DNA of 64,000 nt, taken from contig CAVSUY010000005.1 of assembly GCA_963731035.1 (NCBI GenBank), forward strand, positions 39,669-103,668, read 5' to 3'. Below the pieces are notes generated by a model, which was given only the letters and a program-made list of their open reading frames with translations, ran no database searches and had not been told where the DNA came from. The DNA comes from JAANXG01 sp963731035. Lineage in GTDB: Bacteria; Pseudomonadota; Gammaproteobacteria; Arenicellales; JAANXG01. The translations under genes were made by a program, and so were the position numbers. Shown here piece by piece: positions 17,061 to 26,121 of the stretch; within the stretch, counting starts at the first letter, position 1; every line of letters begins with the position of its first letter.

Positions 17061-18503
17061 ATGAACGAGCCCAACCGGGCTGCTCACCCACTGGAGTCCG
17101 ACCGTGGCGTCGAGCGAATGGCGGCGCACCAATCCGGCCGCGTCGTGGCGGTGCGCGGCAACGTGGTGGATGCCCAGTTCCCGCCACCGCTGCCCGAGCG
17201 CAATCGCCAGCTACTGGCCGGGGACGACGAACGGGTGGTACTGGAGGTGCAGACCCACCTGGATGCCGGGACCGCACGATGCATCGCCCTGAACTCGACG
17301 CGCGGCCTGGGCCGCGGTGATCCCGTGCGCAATACCGGTGCCGACCTGGAGATCCCGGTGGGCGAGGGCCTGCTAGGTCGGATGTTGAACGTGTTCGGGC
17401 AATCGATCGACGGCAAGGGCGAAATCGAAGAGGACCTTCGCTGGCCCATACACCGCCCGGCCTTGTCGCTGGCGGATCGGGTGACGAGTGCGGAAATTTT
17501 CGAAACCGGGATAAAGGCCATAGACCTGCTCGCGCCGCTGGAGCGTGGCGGCAAGGCCGGAATGTTCGGCGGGGCGGGTGTGGGCAAGACGGTGTTGATC
17601 AACGAGCTCATCAATAACATGGCCCAGCACTACGGCGGCGTAAGCCTGTTCTGCGGCATAGGGGAGCGCCTGCGCGAGGCCGAGGAGTTGTACCGCTCCA
17701 TGTCGGAATCCGGAGTCCTCGGCAAGGCGGTGCTGATCTTCGGCCAGATGAACGAGCCGCCGGGCGCGCGTTTTCGAGTCGGCCACGCGGCGGCGACGAT
17801 TGCTGAATATTTCCGAGACGAACTGGGACGCGATGTCCTTTTCCTGATCGACAACGTGTTCCGCTTCGTCCAGTCGGGAATGGAGGTGTCCGGGCTGATG
17901 GGGCGGATCCCTTCCCGCGTCGGCTACCAGCCGACCCTGGCGAGCGAGCTCGCCGAGCTCGAGGAGCGCATCGGCAGTTCCCGCAACGGGAACGTGACGT
18001 CCGTGCAAGCCGTGTATGTGCCCGCCGACGACCTCACGGACCCGGCAGCTACCCACATATTCGCGCACCTGTCGGCATTCATCGTTTTATCGCGCAAGCG
18101 CGCGAGTCAGGGGCTGTATCCGGCGATCGACCCGCTGCAGACGGATTCCAAGATGCTGAATCCCGACGTCGTCGGCGAGCGCCACTACCGGACCGCGCAG
18201 GCGGTGCGAAGCACACTGGCCGAGTACGAAGAGCTGAAGGATATTATCTCCATGCTGGGCATCGAGGAGCTGTCACGCGAGGACCGGGAGACCGTGGACA
18301 AGGCGCGGCGCCTGGAAAGGTTCCTGACCCAGCCCTTCGTCACCACCGAGCAGTTCACCGGGCATGACGGCAGGATCGTTCCGCTGGAGGCCACGGTTTC
18401 CGGCTGCGACAGGATTCTCGACGGAGAGTTTTCCGATATACCGGAGCGCGCCTTGTACATGATCGGTTCCATCGAGGAAGCTAGAAAGGAGATGTCCCAA
18501 TGA
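17061..18503 (+). CDS. atpD: N-type ATPase subunit beta, second operon
   Basis: Complete catalytic beta subunit, 480 residues. The N-terminal barrel starts at GRVVAVRGNVVDAQFP; then Walker A GGAGVGKT, GERLREAEELYRSM, the FGQMNEPPGARFRVGHA block, FLIDNVFRFVQSG, SRVGYQPTLA and the DELSEED-like GIEELSREDRE. I chose ATG at 17061; TTG at 17043 in the same frame is possible, and M at 17118 would also keep the barrel. This is the first gene of the second D-C-Q-R-B-E-F-A-G operon. It overlaps atpC by the ATGA-type junction at 18500. Confidence 0.94.
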   Translation: MNEPNRAAHPLESDRGVERMAAHQSGRVVAVRGNVVDAQFPPPLPERNRQLLAGDDERVVLEVQTHLDAGTARCIALNSTRGLGRGDPVRNTGADLEIPVGEGLLGRMLNVFGQSIDGKGEIEEDLRWPIHRPALSLADRVTSAEIFETGIKAIDLLAPLERGGKAGMFGGAGVGKTVLINELINNMAQHYGGVSLFCGIGERLREAEELYRSMSESGVLGKAVLIFGQMNEPPGARFRVGHAAATIAEYFRDELGRDVLFLIDNVFRFVQSGMEVSGLMGRIPSRVGYQPTLASELAELEERIGSSRNGNVTSVQAVYVPADDLTDPAATHIFAHLSAFIVLSRKRASQGLYPAIDPLQTDSKMLNPDVVGERHYRTAQAVRSTLAEYEELKDIISMLGIEELSREDRETVDKARRLERFLTQPFVTTEQFTGHDGRIVPLEATVSGCDRILDGEFSDIPERALYMIGSIEEARKEMSQ

Positions 18504-18919
18504 TAGCGACGGCACCGAACACCATGCATCTGAAAGTGCTGCTGTCCACCGAGGTGTTGGTGGACGAGCCCGTCGTCAAGCTGATCGCCGAAGCGCCCGA
18601 CGGTTATTTCTGCCTGTTGCCTCGCCACCGGGACTTCGTGGCACCGCTAGTGCCCGGTGTGCTCGCTTACTTCCTGGAACCGATGGGTGAGCGGTTCGTC
18701 GCGGTCGACGAGGGCATTCTGGTCAAGTACGCCCGCACGGTGATGGTCTCCGCCTACGGCGGGGTATGCGGGGACAGCCTCGAGCGCCTGCAGGAGCTGG
18801 TGACGACAGCCTTTGTGCAGCTCGACGAGCACGAGCGCAAGGCCCGTACGGCCTTGTCGCGCTTGGAGGCGGGAACTCTGCGCAAGTTCAAAGAGCTGCA
18901 GGACGTTATGCATGGTTGA
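18500..18919 (+). CDS. atpC: N-type ATPase subunit epsilon, second operon
   Basis: Epsilon subunit, 139 residues. The beta-sandwich domain is recognisable (MHLKVLLSTEVLVDEPVVKL, APDGYFCLLPRHRDFVAPL, then FVAVDEGILVKYARTVMVSA). A C-terminal helical hairpin ends in LSRLEAGTLRKFKELQDVM. It lacks the Glu-rich stretch of the first operon's epsilon. The start overlaps the atpD stop, and atpQ begins 8 bases before the atpC stop. Confidence 0.88.
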   Translation: MIATAPNTMHLKVLLSTEVLVDEPVVKLIAEAPDGYFCLLPRHRDFVAPLVPGVLAYFLEPMGERFVAVDEGILVKYARTVMVSAYGGVCGDSLERLQELVTTAFVQLDEHERKARTALSRLEAGTLRKFKELQDVMHG

Positions 18920-19229
18920 AAACAACGCCAATGAAGATCGGGCAGGCTATCAGATTCCGCTGGCGGACGAAGTCGGCCGCAAAGCACGGCGAAAGCTCCG
19001 TGGGCGGAGCGAGAAAAGACGTCCGGTATGGTTCGGGCTGGGCATGTTCGGCCTCGTCGGGTGGGCGGTGGCGATCCCCACACTGGTCGGCATCGGCATC
19101 GGTGTGTGGTTGGATGCGCACCATCCGGCCGGGCAGGTATCCTGGACGCTCACCTTCCTGGTTATCGGTATCCTTATAGGCTGTCTGAACGCGTGGTATT
19201 GGATCAAGCAGGAGAGTCATCGTGAGTGA
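18912..19229 (+). CDS. atpQ: N-ATPase membrane protein AtpQ, second operon
   Basis: AtpI-like two-helix protein, 105 residues. A basic cytoplasmic N-terminus (GRKARRKLRGRSEKRRP) precedes membrane helices at about 46-66 (GLVGWAVAIPTLVGIGIGVW) and 76-96. The GW-(A/I)PTL(I/V)G pattern is shared with AtpQ of the first operon, confirming orthologous roles. ATG at 18912 lies within the atpC end. Confidence 0.85.
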   Translation: MVENNANEDRAGYQIPLADEVGRKARRKLRGRSEKRRPVWFGLGMFGLVGWAVAIPTLVGIGIGVWLDAHHPAGQVSWTLTFLVIGILIGCLNAWYWIKQESHRE

Positions 19230-19536
19230 CATTCTCTGGTTGACGTTTATGTTCCTGGTCGGCGGGGCCCTGGCGTTGGTGTGGCTGGCGTTCCTGTGGG
19301 CTAACGTTCAGAGCCTGGTACACAAGGAGAAGCGAGGCCTGCCCCTCCTGGCTGGAGCGTTGCTGCGCCTCTTGCTGGTGGCGGCCGGGTTCTATCTGGT
19401 GATTTCCGTCAGCCGCAGCTGGACATACCTGCTGGCAGCGCTGGCGGGCTTCATCCTGATTCGTTTCGTGGTGCTGGTTGTCGTTCGCCGGCGCGGGCAG
19501 GATCCGGCTCCCTCCGTTTCGCGGGGTAACGCGTGA
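19222..19536 (+). CDS. atpR: N-ATPase membrane protein AtpR, second operon
   Basis: Three-helix hydrophobic protein, 104 residues, with arginines embedded in or next to helices 2 and 3 (GALLRLLLVAAGFYLVIS and AGFILIRFVVLVVV), as in the first operon's AtpR. The start is GTG at 19222, overlapping the atpQ stop, and preceded by AGGAGAG. A short polar C-terminal tail is not shared with the first copy. Confidence 0.82.
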   Translation: MSDILWLTFMFLVGGALALVWLAFLWANVQSLVHKEKRGLPLLAGALLRLLLVAAGFYLVISVSRSWTYLLAALAGFILIRFVVLVVVRRRGQDPAPSVSRGNA

Positions 19537-20243
19537 CCATCAGTCCCGACAGCGTCGTGTTCTGGGAGTGGGGAGTGTTCCAGCTCAACCTCACGATCGC
19601 GCTCACCTGGCTGATCATGGCGCTGCTGACGTTGGTGTCCTGGTTGATTACCCGCCGGCTGAGCACCGGAACGGATCTGTCTCGCTGGCAGAATCTGCTG
19701 GAAGTGCTGGTGGCCGGCATCCGCGACCAGATACGCGGCGTGAGCCACCAGGAGCCCGGACGCTACTTGCCGTTCATTGGCACCTTGTTCCTGTTCATCG
19801 CGACCGCCAACCTGCTCAACATCGTGCCGGGCTACATGGCACCCACGGGGTCGCTGTCCACCACTACCGCCCTGGCGATATGCGTGTTCGTCGCGGTCCC
19901 CCTGTACGGCATTGTGTACCAGGGGCCGTCGCGATATTTCAAACACTACGTGCAGCCCACCGCCTTGATGCTGCCCTTCAATATCATCGGCGAGGTGTCC
20001 CGCATCCTCGCGCTCGCAGTGCGCCTGTACGGAAACATCATGAGCGGCACCGTGATCGTCGCCATACTGCTCAGCATCACGCCGTATTTCTTCCCGGTCG
20101 TGATGCAGGTGCTGGGGCTGCTGACCGGCATCATCCAGGCTTACATATTCGCCATCCTGGCGATGGTATACATCGCATCCGCCGCGTCAGTGACGGCAGG
20201 TCAGGAAGGCACTGAAACCGGGCCCGGCGGTCCGGAAGACTAA
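19533..20243 (+). CDS. atpB: N-ATPase subunit a, second operon
   Basis: Stator subunit a, 236 residues. The conserved arginine lies in ILALAVRLYGNIMSGTVIVA, followed by the terminal helix region LLTGIIQAYIFAILAMVYIA. It starts with GTG overlapping the atpR stop (GTGA) and ends with an unusual Gly/Glu-rich tail (AGQEGTETGPGGPED) absent from the first copy. The GNIMS segment is the same in both operons. Confidence 0.92.
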   Translation: MTISPDSVVFWEWGVFQLNLTIALTWLIMALLTLVSWLITRRLSTGTDLSRWQNLLEVLVAGIRDQIRGVSHQEPGRYLPFIGTLFLFIATANLLNIVPGYMAPTGSLSTTTALAICVFVAVPLYGIVYQGPSRYFKHYVQPTALMLPFNIIGEVSRILALAVRLYGNIMSGTVIVAILLSITPYFFPVVMQVLGLLTGIIQAYIFAILAMVYIASAASVTAGQEGTETGPGGPED

Positions 20244-20261
20244 TCGATTCGGAGGTAGCGC

Positions 20262-20540
20262 ATGAACAGCATTTCACTCATTGGCATGATCTCGGTATTC
20301 ACCGCCGGCCTGACCATAGCGATCGGATCGATAGGACCGGCGCTGGGCGAGGGGCGGGCCGTGGCCCAGGCGCTGAGCGCGATCGCCCAGCAGCCCGACG
20401 AGACCGCCACCATTACCCGCACTTTGTTCGTGGGACTGGCCATGATCGAATCCACAGCGATTTACTGTTTCGTGGTTACCATGATTCTTCTGTTCGCGAA
20501 TCCGTTCTGGAATTTGGTCGTCGCCGGAGCCGGGGGCTGA
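20262..20540 (+). CDS. atpE: N-ATPase subunit c, second operon (Na+-type ligand set)
   Basis: Rotor-ring subunit, 92 residues, with about ten extra C-terminal residues (WNLVVAGAGG). Helix 1: SIGPALGEGRA with E30 at the Gln32-equivalent position. Helix 2: GLAMIESTAIY with carboxylate E63, S64, T65 and Y68. That is the Ser-Thr-Tyr ligand set of known Na+ c-rings, which is incomplete in the first operon. The polar loop reads AQQPD, so the normally conserved loop Arg is Gln. By hand, 39 of 62 aligned residues match the first copy. Two carboxylates per hairpin are typical of N-ATPases, and at least one such ring has been reported as proton-specific, so Na+ use is only inferred. Confidence 0.93.
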   Translation: MNSISLIGMISVFTAGLTIAIGSIGPALGEGRAVAQALSAIAQQPDETATITRTLFVGLAMIESTAIYCFVVTMILLFANPFWNLVVAGAGG

Positions 20541-20543
20541 CCT

Positions 20544-21302
20544 ATGCAAATCGACTGGATCACCGTTTCCGCCCAGATCGTCAACTTTCTGGTGCTGGTC
20601 TACTTGCTGCAGCACTTCCTATACCGGCCCGTGATCGACGCCATGGAAAAGCGCGAACGGCGCATCGCCGACCGGCTCAACACTGGCGAACAACGCGAGA
20701 TCGAGGCCAGGGAGCAGATCGACGCATATCGACACAAGACCGAGCACCTCGAAAGCACACGCAGTTCGCTGCTGGAACGCTACAAACAGGAAGCGGGGGA
20801 GGAGAAGCAGCAGCTTCTCGAACAGGCCCGCGAGGAGGTCCAGGCGTCGAAGCGCCACTGGCAGCAGCAGGCCGCCCGGGAAAAGCGTGAATTTCTGGAA
20901 GGCTTGCGCCGGCAAACCGAAGCGGTGGTGACGACGATTGCGCGCAAGGTCCTCGCCGACCTGGCGGATGCCTCGCTCGAGGACCGGGTTATAGAGCGCT
21001 TCATGCGCCTTCTTCCGGAGATGGATGAAGACACCCGTCTCACCTTCATGGAATCACGGGGTGCCCTGCAGATCAGCACTGCCTTCGAGCTCGAAGAAGC
21101 GCAGCGCGAGCGCGTCACCCGGGCGCTGCGGGGGCACCTGGGCAAAGACCGGAGGATCGAGTTCAAGGTCCTGCCGGACCTGTTGTGTGGAATCCGACTG
21201 GGGGACGACGGCCACGCCCTGGAGTGGACTTTGACGGACTACCTGGCCCAGATCGGGGAAAGCATGGACACCGCTATCGACAATGCTGTCCAACAGACCT
21301 GA
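20544..21302 (+). CDS. atpF: N-ATPase subunit b with delta-like C-terminus, second operon
   Basis: Peripheral-stalk subunit of 252 residues. It has one N-terminal membrane helix (WITVSAQIVNFLVLVYLLQH), a long Glu/Arg/Gln-rich coiled coil (about 30-150) and a C-terminal globular part. In that part, LQISTAFELEEAQRERVTRA and VLPDLLCGIRL resemble the delta C-terminal domain. No atpH exists in the operon. Three bases separate it from atpE, and 13 bases separate it from the atpA ATG. Confidence 0.9.
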   Translation: MQIDWITVSAQIVNFLVLVYLLQHFLYRPVIDAMEKRERRIADRLNTGEQREIEAREQIDAYRHKTEHLESTRSSLLERYKQEAGEEKQQLLEQAREEVQASKRHWQQQAAREKREFLEGLRRQTEAVVTTIARKVLADLADASLEDRVIERFMRLLPEMDEDTRLTFMESRGALQISTAFELEEAQRERVTRALRGHLGKDRRIEFKVLPDLLCGIRLGDDGHALEWTLTDYLAQIGESMDTAIDNAVQQT

Positions 21303-21315
21303 TCGAGAAGGTTCG

Positions 21316-22839
21316 ATGCTCAAGGGCGTTCTGGATGACACGTTCCAGCGCCTGGAGGGCGTTGTGCAACGCGCGAAGCCGCGGCCCAGACTGCGGCAGG
21401 CGGGGCGGCTGTCATATATCGGCGGCGGTATCGCGCGTGTCAACGGGCTGCCCGACGTCACCTCTGAAGAGCTGATCGAGTTTCCCGGTGGCCTGTTGGG
21501 CGTTGCCGTGAACCTCGAGCCAGGGGAGGTGGGGGTGATACTGCTCGGCGACAGCGATGCCCTGAATGCCGGTGTCCAGGTTACCGCGACCGGGCGCGAG
21601 GCCGATGCGCCGGTCGGGGAAGCCCTCATCGGCCGGGTCATCGACGCCACCGGCAGGATCCTGGATCAGGGGCCGCGGCTGGAGACCGCCATGCGCCTGC
21701 CCGTGGAGAGACCGGCGCCCGCGGTCATCGACCGCTTGCCGGTGACGGTGCCGCTGGAAACGGGCATCAAGGCCATCGACGCGCTGATACCCATCGGACG
21801 CGGCCAGCGCGAGCTGATCCTCGGCGACCGTCAAACCGGTAAGACCTCCGTGGCGGTGGACACCATCATCAACCAGCGGGACAAGGGGGTCGTGTGTGTT
21901 TATTGCGCGCTCGGCCAGCGCGGCACCGCGGTCGCCCGGGTCGTGGATTCGCTTCGCCGCCACGGGGCCATGGCCCACACCATCGTCGTGGTGGGCGCTG
22001 ACGACGCCCCCCCCGGGCTGCGCTTCGTCACGCCCTATGCCGCGACCTCCATGGCGGAGTACTTCATGGAGCAGGGACGCGACGTTCTGATCGTGTACGA
22101 CGACCTCACCCGCCACGCGCGGGCGTACCGGGAGCTTTCCCTGCTGCTGCGGCGTCCTCCCGGCCGCGAAGCCTATCCCGGAGATATCTTCTACATTCAT
22201 TCACGTCTGCTTGAGCGCGCCACCCACCTCAACGACAGGCATGGAGGCGGGTCCTTGACGGCGCTGCCGGTGGTCGAGACCCAGGCCCAGGACATCTCGG
22301 CGTATATCCCCACCAACCTGATCTCAATCACCGATGGCCAGATCTATCTGTCGCCGGTGTTGTTTCGCAAGGGCTGGTTGCCGGCCATCGACGTCGGTAA
22401 ATCGGTATCCCGCGTCGGTGGCAAGACCCAATACCCTTCACTACGCAGCGTGGCAGCGGATCTTCGCCTCGCCTATTCGCAGTTCGAGGAGCTGGAAACC
22501 TTCGCGCGGTTCAGCGCGCGCCTGGACAAAGATACCCGTGCCACCCTCGAGCGCGGCCGGCGGGTGCGCGAAATATTGAGACAGGGCGAGCACCGGCCGC
22601 TGCGAACCAGCGAGCAGGCGATGGTTCTGAAAGCGGTCAATGCCGGTCTGCTGGACGACACGCCGGTCGATAGCACCAGGGACGCCGAGGAGGCGCTTCG
22701 GGAACACATTGTCAAAGCATTTCCCGAACTGTGCCTGCGACTTGACGATGGCGAGGCCTTGGACGACAGCGAATGGGACCGCATCCTCGAGCAAATCGAG
22801 ACCATCGCTCGCGAATTCCGATCTTCAACTGGAGCGTGA
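21316..22839 (+). CDS. atpA: N-ATPase subunit alpha, second operon
   Basis: Alpha subunit, 507 residues, a normal length. Seen: RLSYIGGGIARVNGLPDV at the N-terminal barrel, the P-loop GDRQTGKTSVAVD, FVTPYAATSMAEYF, the RRPPGREAYPGDIFYIHS signature, GSLTALPVVETQAQDISAY and KSVSRVGGKTQYPSL. ATG at 21316 follows GAGAAGG; the extra upstream codons in the same frame overlap atpF and are not needed. It lacks the acidic C-terminal tail of the first operon's alpha. Confidence 0.95.
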   Translation: MLKGVLDDTFQRLEGVVQRAKPRPRLRQAGRLSYIGGGIARVNGLPDVTSEELIEFPGGLLGVAVNLEPGEVGVILLGDSDALNAGVQVTATGREADAPVGEALIGRVIDATGRILDQGPRLETAMRLPVERPAPAVIDRLPVTVPLETGIKAIDALIPIGRGQRELILGDRQTGKTSVAVDTIINQRDKGVVCVYCALGQRGTAVARVVDSLRRHGAMAHTIVVVGADDAPPGLRFVTPYAATSMAEYFMEQGRDVLIVYDDLTRHARAYRELSLLLRRPPGREAYPGDIFYIHSRLLERATHLNDRHGGGSLTALPVVETQAQDISAYIPTNLISITDGQIYLSPVLFRKGWLPAIDVGKSVSRVGGKTQYPSLRSVAADLRLAYSQFEELETFARFSARLDKDTRATLERGRRVREILRQGEHRPLRTSEQAMVLKAVNAGLLDDTPVDSTRDAEEALREHIVKAFPELCLRLDDGEALDDSEWDRILEQIETIAREFRSSTGA

Positions 22840-22843
22840 GTGG

Positions 22844-23746
22844 ATGGAATCCCTGGAGCGCCTGCACAAGCAATTGTCCGACTTGACAGATCTGCGCGGT
22901 ATCGTCAAGACCATGAAGGCCTTGTCCGCGGCGAGCATCCGCCAGTACGAGCAGGCAGCCCACGCGCTTGCCGACTACTTCCGTACGGTCGAGCTGGGGT
23001 TGCACGCTGCGTTGCGCGGCAGCGGGGGCGCGTTCGGCCCGGGTTCCTCACGGCGTGCCAAGCCGTCGAGCCTAGGTCTTGTCGTATTTGGATCCGATCA
23101 CGGCTTGTGCGGGCGATTCAACGAAGAGGTGGTGAGCCATGCCGTGGATCATGTCGCGGCCTCGGGAACACCGAGGGAGCGGTGCAGGGTGCTGGCGGTG
23201 GGCGCCAAGGCTGCCGGCGGCCTGGAACGCGAGGGCCTGTCGGTCGAGGCGGATTTCATGGTGCCCGGTTCTGCTTCGCGCATCAGCACCACCGTGCTTC
23301 AGCTCCTCCTCAAGATTGACGAGTGGCGCGAGCAGGGGACCGTCGCGCCGGTGATGCTATTCTACAATCGCACGCCGCGACGAAACGCCGCCTCCAGGCC
23401 TGCTTCGCTGCAGCTGCTGCCCGTTGATTTGCGTCGCTTCCGCTACCTCGAGGAAGATCCCTGGCCGTCGCGCGGCATTCCGGGCTTCAGCCTGCCCCGG
23501 CACACTCTGTTGCGTCACCTGCTGCGCCAGTACTTCTTTGTCTCGATCTCCCGTGCCTGCGCCGATTCCCAGGCCGCCGAGCATGGCAGTCGACTGGTGG
23601 CTATGCAGGCCGCAGACCGAAGCCTTGCGGAGCGCCTCGATGAGGTCACCATGTCCTACCGCAGGGCGCGACAAGCCGTGATCACCTCCGAGCTGCTCGA
23701 TGTGGTGTCCGGCTTCGAAACGATTACTCACACTTCCACTCGGTAA
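22844..23746 (+). CDS. atpG: N-ATPase subunit gamma, second operon
   Basis: Rotor shaft, 300 residues. The N-terminal helix is LHKQLSDLTDLRGIVKTMKA followed by LSAASIRQYEQAA. The central domain has GSDHGLCGRFNEEVV, a clean GLCG-x-F/L-N motif. The C-terminal helix is EHGSRLVAMQAADRSLAERL and ITSELLDVVSGFE. ATG at 22844 follows GGAGCGTGAG after the atpA stop. It is the last gene of the operon and converges with the beta-CASP nuclease; the 58-base gap holds no obvious strong hairpin. Confidence 0.92.
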   Translation: MESLERLHKQLSDLTDLRGIVKTMKALSAASIRQYEQAAHALADYFRTVELGLHAALRGSGGAFGPGSSRRAKPSSLGLVVFGSDHGLCGRFNEEVVSHAVDHVAASGTPRERCRVLAVGAKAAGGLEREGLSVEADFMVPGSASRISTTVLQLLLKIDEWREQGTVAPVMLFYNRTPRRNAASRPASLQLLPVDLRRFRYLEEDPWPSRGIPGFSLPRHTLLRHLLRQYFFVSISRACADSQAAEHGSRLVAMQAADRSLAERLDEVTMSYRRARQAVITSELLDVVSGFETITHTSTR

Positions 23747-23804
23747 CCCGTGCGCCCGGCGCAATGGCCGGATCCGCTGCGATGGAAATGAATTCTGTGC
23801 AACC

Positions 23805-25190
23805 CTACGGCTCGACTATCTGACCGAACTCCGCGCAGGTGACCGCAGCGTGAAAGTCACCGGCAAGCCTGGCGGCCAGTGCATCCATGGACTCGGGCTC
23901 GCCGTGCACCAGGCAAACGGGCGGCCGGTTCGTGAAATGGTCGTACCAGTCGAGCAGCCCCCGCTGGTCGGCGTGGGCGGACAAGCCTCCAACGGTATGG
24001 ATCTTCGCGGCCACATCGACTTCCTCTCCCCACAGTCTGATGCGGCTGGCGCCGTCCACCAGCGCCCGCCCCGTCGTGCCGCGGGCCTGGAAGCCGACGA
24101 TCATCACGTGGGTCTCCTTGCGCCAGATGTTGTGCTCGAGATGGTGCTTGATGCGCCCCCCGGTGCACATACCGCTGCCGGCGATGATGATGGCGCCGGA
24201 ACGGATGCTGTTGAGGGCGATGGAGTCCTGGGAGGTCTCGCTCATGTGCAGGTTGGGCAGATCGAACAGCCCACCGTGTTGGGCCTCGAAAGTCTTAGCG
24301 AGGTGATCGTAGACCTTGGCGTGGCGCTGGTAGATCTCCGTGGCCTTGATGGCCATGGGGCTGTCCAGGAAGATCTGCCAATCCCCCAAGCCCCAATCGT
24401 CGAAATGCCTGTTGAACACGTAGAGTAGATCCTGGGTGCGGCCCACGGTGAAGGCGGGGACGAGGATATTGCCTCTTCCGCTGCGTGCGCTGGATAGGAT
24501 TTCGCCCATTTCACGCCAGGTATCGTCCCACGCCCGATGAAGCCGGTCGCCGTAGGTGCTTTCCATTACAACCAGGTCGGCGGTCGCAACAACTTCCGGG
24601 TCGCGCAATATCGGAGCCCCGCGGTGTCCCAGGTCACCGCTGAAGACGATCGTGCGTCGATGCCGGCCTTCCGTTGCCTGTACTTCGACGATGGCAGAGC
24701 CCAGGATATGCCCGGCGTCGCGAAAAGTGACGCTCACACCGTCAGCAACCTCCCGGCTTTCCCCGTAACGCACGGATTCGAAATGCTCGTGTGTCCGCTC
24801 GGCGTCGAGACGCGTATACAGAGGTTCGACTTTCCGTTTCCCTGGCCCGCGCCGGCGGTTCTCCCACTCCGCTTCCTTCTCGTGCAGATAACCGGAGTCG
24901 GCCAGCATGACTTTGCAAAGATCCACGGTGGCGGAGTGTGTGTAGATGCCGCCGGAGTAGCGCTGCTTGATCAACAACGGCAGGCGGCCGGAGTGATCGA
25001 TATGTGCATGGGTCAGCACCACCGCGTCAATGTCTGTCGGGTCGAAGCGGAATTCATCGCGATTGTGGCGCTCGTGCTCGCGGCTGCCCTGGTACATGCC
25101 GCACTCTATCAATACCTTGGCGCGGCCGCATTCCAGCAGATAGCATGAGCCGGTTACTTCTCGGGTTGCTCCCAGGAATTGCAGCTTCAT
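23805..25190 (-). CDS. MBL-fold beta-CASP RNA nuclease
   Basis: Metallo-beta-lactamase/beta-CASP nuclease of the bacterial CPSF73-like (Ysh1-type) class, 461 residues. Metal ligands: HAHIDH at residues 61-66, the later SGDLG Asp, and AGHILGSA. The beta-CASP region holds STYGDR, PAFTVGRTQDLL and DSPMAIKATEIY, and the C-terminal GLSAHADQ supplies the last His/Asp. It is probably an RNA endo- or exonuclease. ATG at 25190 (MKLQFLGATREVTGSC) is the natural start; upstream frame is not conserved-looking. It lies 47 bases after the PRPP synthetase gene, likely in one operon with the phosphorylase upstream. Confidence 0.92.
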   Translation of the reverse strand: MKLQFLGATREVTGSCYLLECGRAKVLIECGMYQGSREHERHNRDEFRFDPTDIDAVVLTHAHIDHSGRLPLLIKQRYSGGIYTHSATVDLCKVMLADSGYLHEKEAEWENRRRGPGKRKVEPLYTRLDAERTHEHFESVRYGESREVADGVSVTFRDAGHILGSAIVEVQATEGRHRRTIVFSGDLGHRGAPILRDPEVVATADLVVMESTYGDRLHRAWDDTWREMGEILSSARSGRGNILVPAFTVGRTQDLLYVFNRHFDDWGLGDWQIFLDSPMAIKATEIYQRHAKVYDHLAKTFEAQHGGLFDLPNLHMSETSQDSIALNSIRSGAIIIAGSGMCTGGRIKHHLEHNIWRKETHVMIVGFQARGTTGRALVDGASRIRLWGEEVDVAAKIHTVGGLSAHADQRGLLDWYDHFTNRPPVCLVHGEPESMDALAARLAGDFHAAVTCAEFGQIVEP

Positions 25191-25236
25191 ATGTTGGTCA
25201 GTCTGGTCGTGTTGTAGTTGAAAGACTTGGTGATCG

Positions 25237-26121
25237 TCACGAAATGGCGGCCGCGAGGACCGATGCCAGACGCAGCCCGTTGGTGACATGAGAGACGCTG
25301 TCGCTGCTGACGATGTTGTCCGCCCCCGCGGCCTTCAGCAGGTCGAGGGCATCCCCGCAGAACAGTGCATGGGTGGCCATACAATGTACTTGCGCCGCGC
25401 CACCGGCCTTGGCCAACCTCACGGCGGCAGCCATGGTCTCGCCGGTGCTGACGATATCGTCCACCACCACCACGGCCTGACCCCGCCAGTCGCCGTCCGG
25501 CAGATCCACGTGGACGTCACGGTCGTCGTTTCGCTGCTTGCTCGCCACCACGAACCGGGAGCCCGACAGCTGCGCTATCCGGGCCACCCATTGTTGTGCT
25601 TCTTCGTCGGGGGCTATCAGAAACGGCGTCCCCGGAAGCGTTCGCAGGTACTCGCCCATCAACGGCGCGGCGCTCAGCGTCACGGCCTCGGTACCGGGCA
25701 GCGCCTGCGACAGCGTCGCGGTGCGGTGCAGGTGTGGATCCACCGTGATAACGCGCTCGAACAAGCCCGCCAGCCAACCGCCGATGATTGCCTGGCTGAC
25801 CGCTTCGCCGGGATTGAACGCCTTGTCCTGGCGCATGTAGCACAAGTAGGGGGCTACCAGCGTCAGCCTGTGCGCACCGAACTCGCGGGCCGCGCGTGCT
25901 GCCAACAAGAGTTCCACCAGCTTTTCGTTGGGGCGGTTGAGGCTGCGGCATAACACGACATGCGCCGGCAGGTTCACGGGCAGCTGAACGCGGCTCTCGC
26001 CATCGGGAAAGTGGTGGATATCGACGATCTCGCAGCGGCCGTTCAGGGCCGCTGCCAGTCTCGTGGACTGATCGGCGTACTCCGGAAAGCCCAGGACCAG
26101 CAGCGGCTTCCGATCAGCCAT
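25237..26121 (-). CDS. Ribose-phosphate pyrophosphokinase (PRPP synthetase), compact archaeal-like form
   Basis: Converts ribose 5-phosphate and ATP to PRPP and AMP, 294 residues. Seen: HFPDGESRVQL near residue 37, PYLCYMRQDKAFNPGEAVSQ at residues 91-110, VDPHLHRT, the KQR catalytic loop at 195-197, and the PRPP-binding motif VVVVDDIVSTGETM at 217-230. RQDKAF-PGEA-S is typical of archaeal and other non-classical PRPP synthetases, not the housekeeping PrsA (about 315 residues). ATG at 26121 overlaps the stop of the phosphorylase by 8 bases, so the two are translationally coupled, suggesting the two reactions are linked. Confidence 0.88.
   Translation of the reverse strand: MADRKPLLVLGFPEYADQSTRLAAALNGRCEIVDIHHFPDGESRVQLPVNLPAHVVLCRSLNRPNEKLVELLLAARAAREFGAHRLTLVAPYLCYMRQDKAFNPGEAVSQAIIGGWLAGLFERVITVDPHLHRTATLSQALPGTEAVTLSAAPLMGEYLRTLPGTPFLIAPDEEAQQWVARIAQLSGSRFVVASKQRNDDRDVHVDLPDGDWRGQAVVVVDDIVSTGETMAAAVRLAKAGGAAQVHCMATHALFCGDALDLLKAAGADNIVSSDSVSHVTNGLRLASVLAAAIS

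Noticed and set aside
23747..23804. Intrinsic terminator between the convergent atpG and nuclease genes
   Set aside because: Only short, interrupted CCGG-type pairings are present and no U-run; not enough to annotate.
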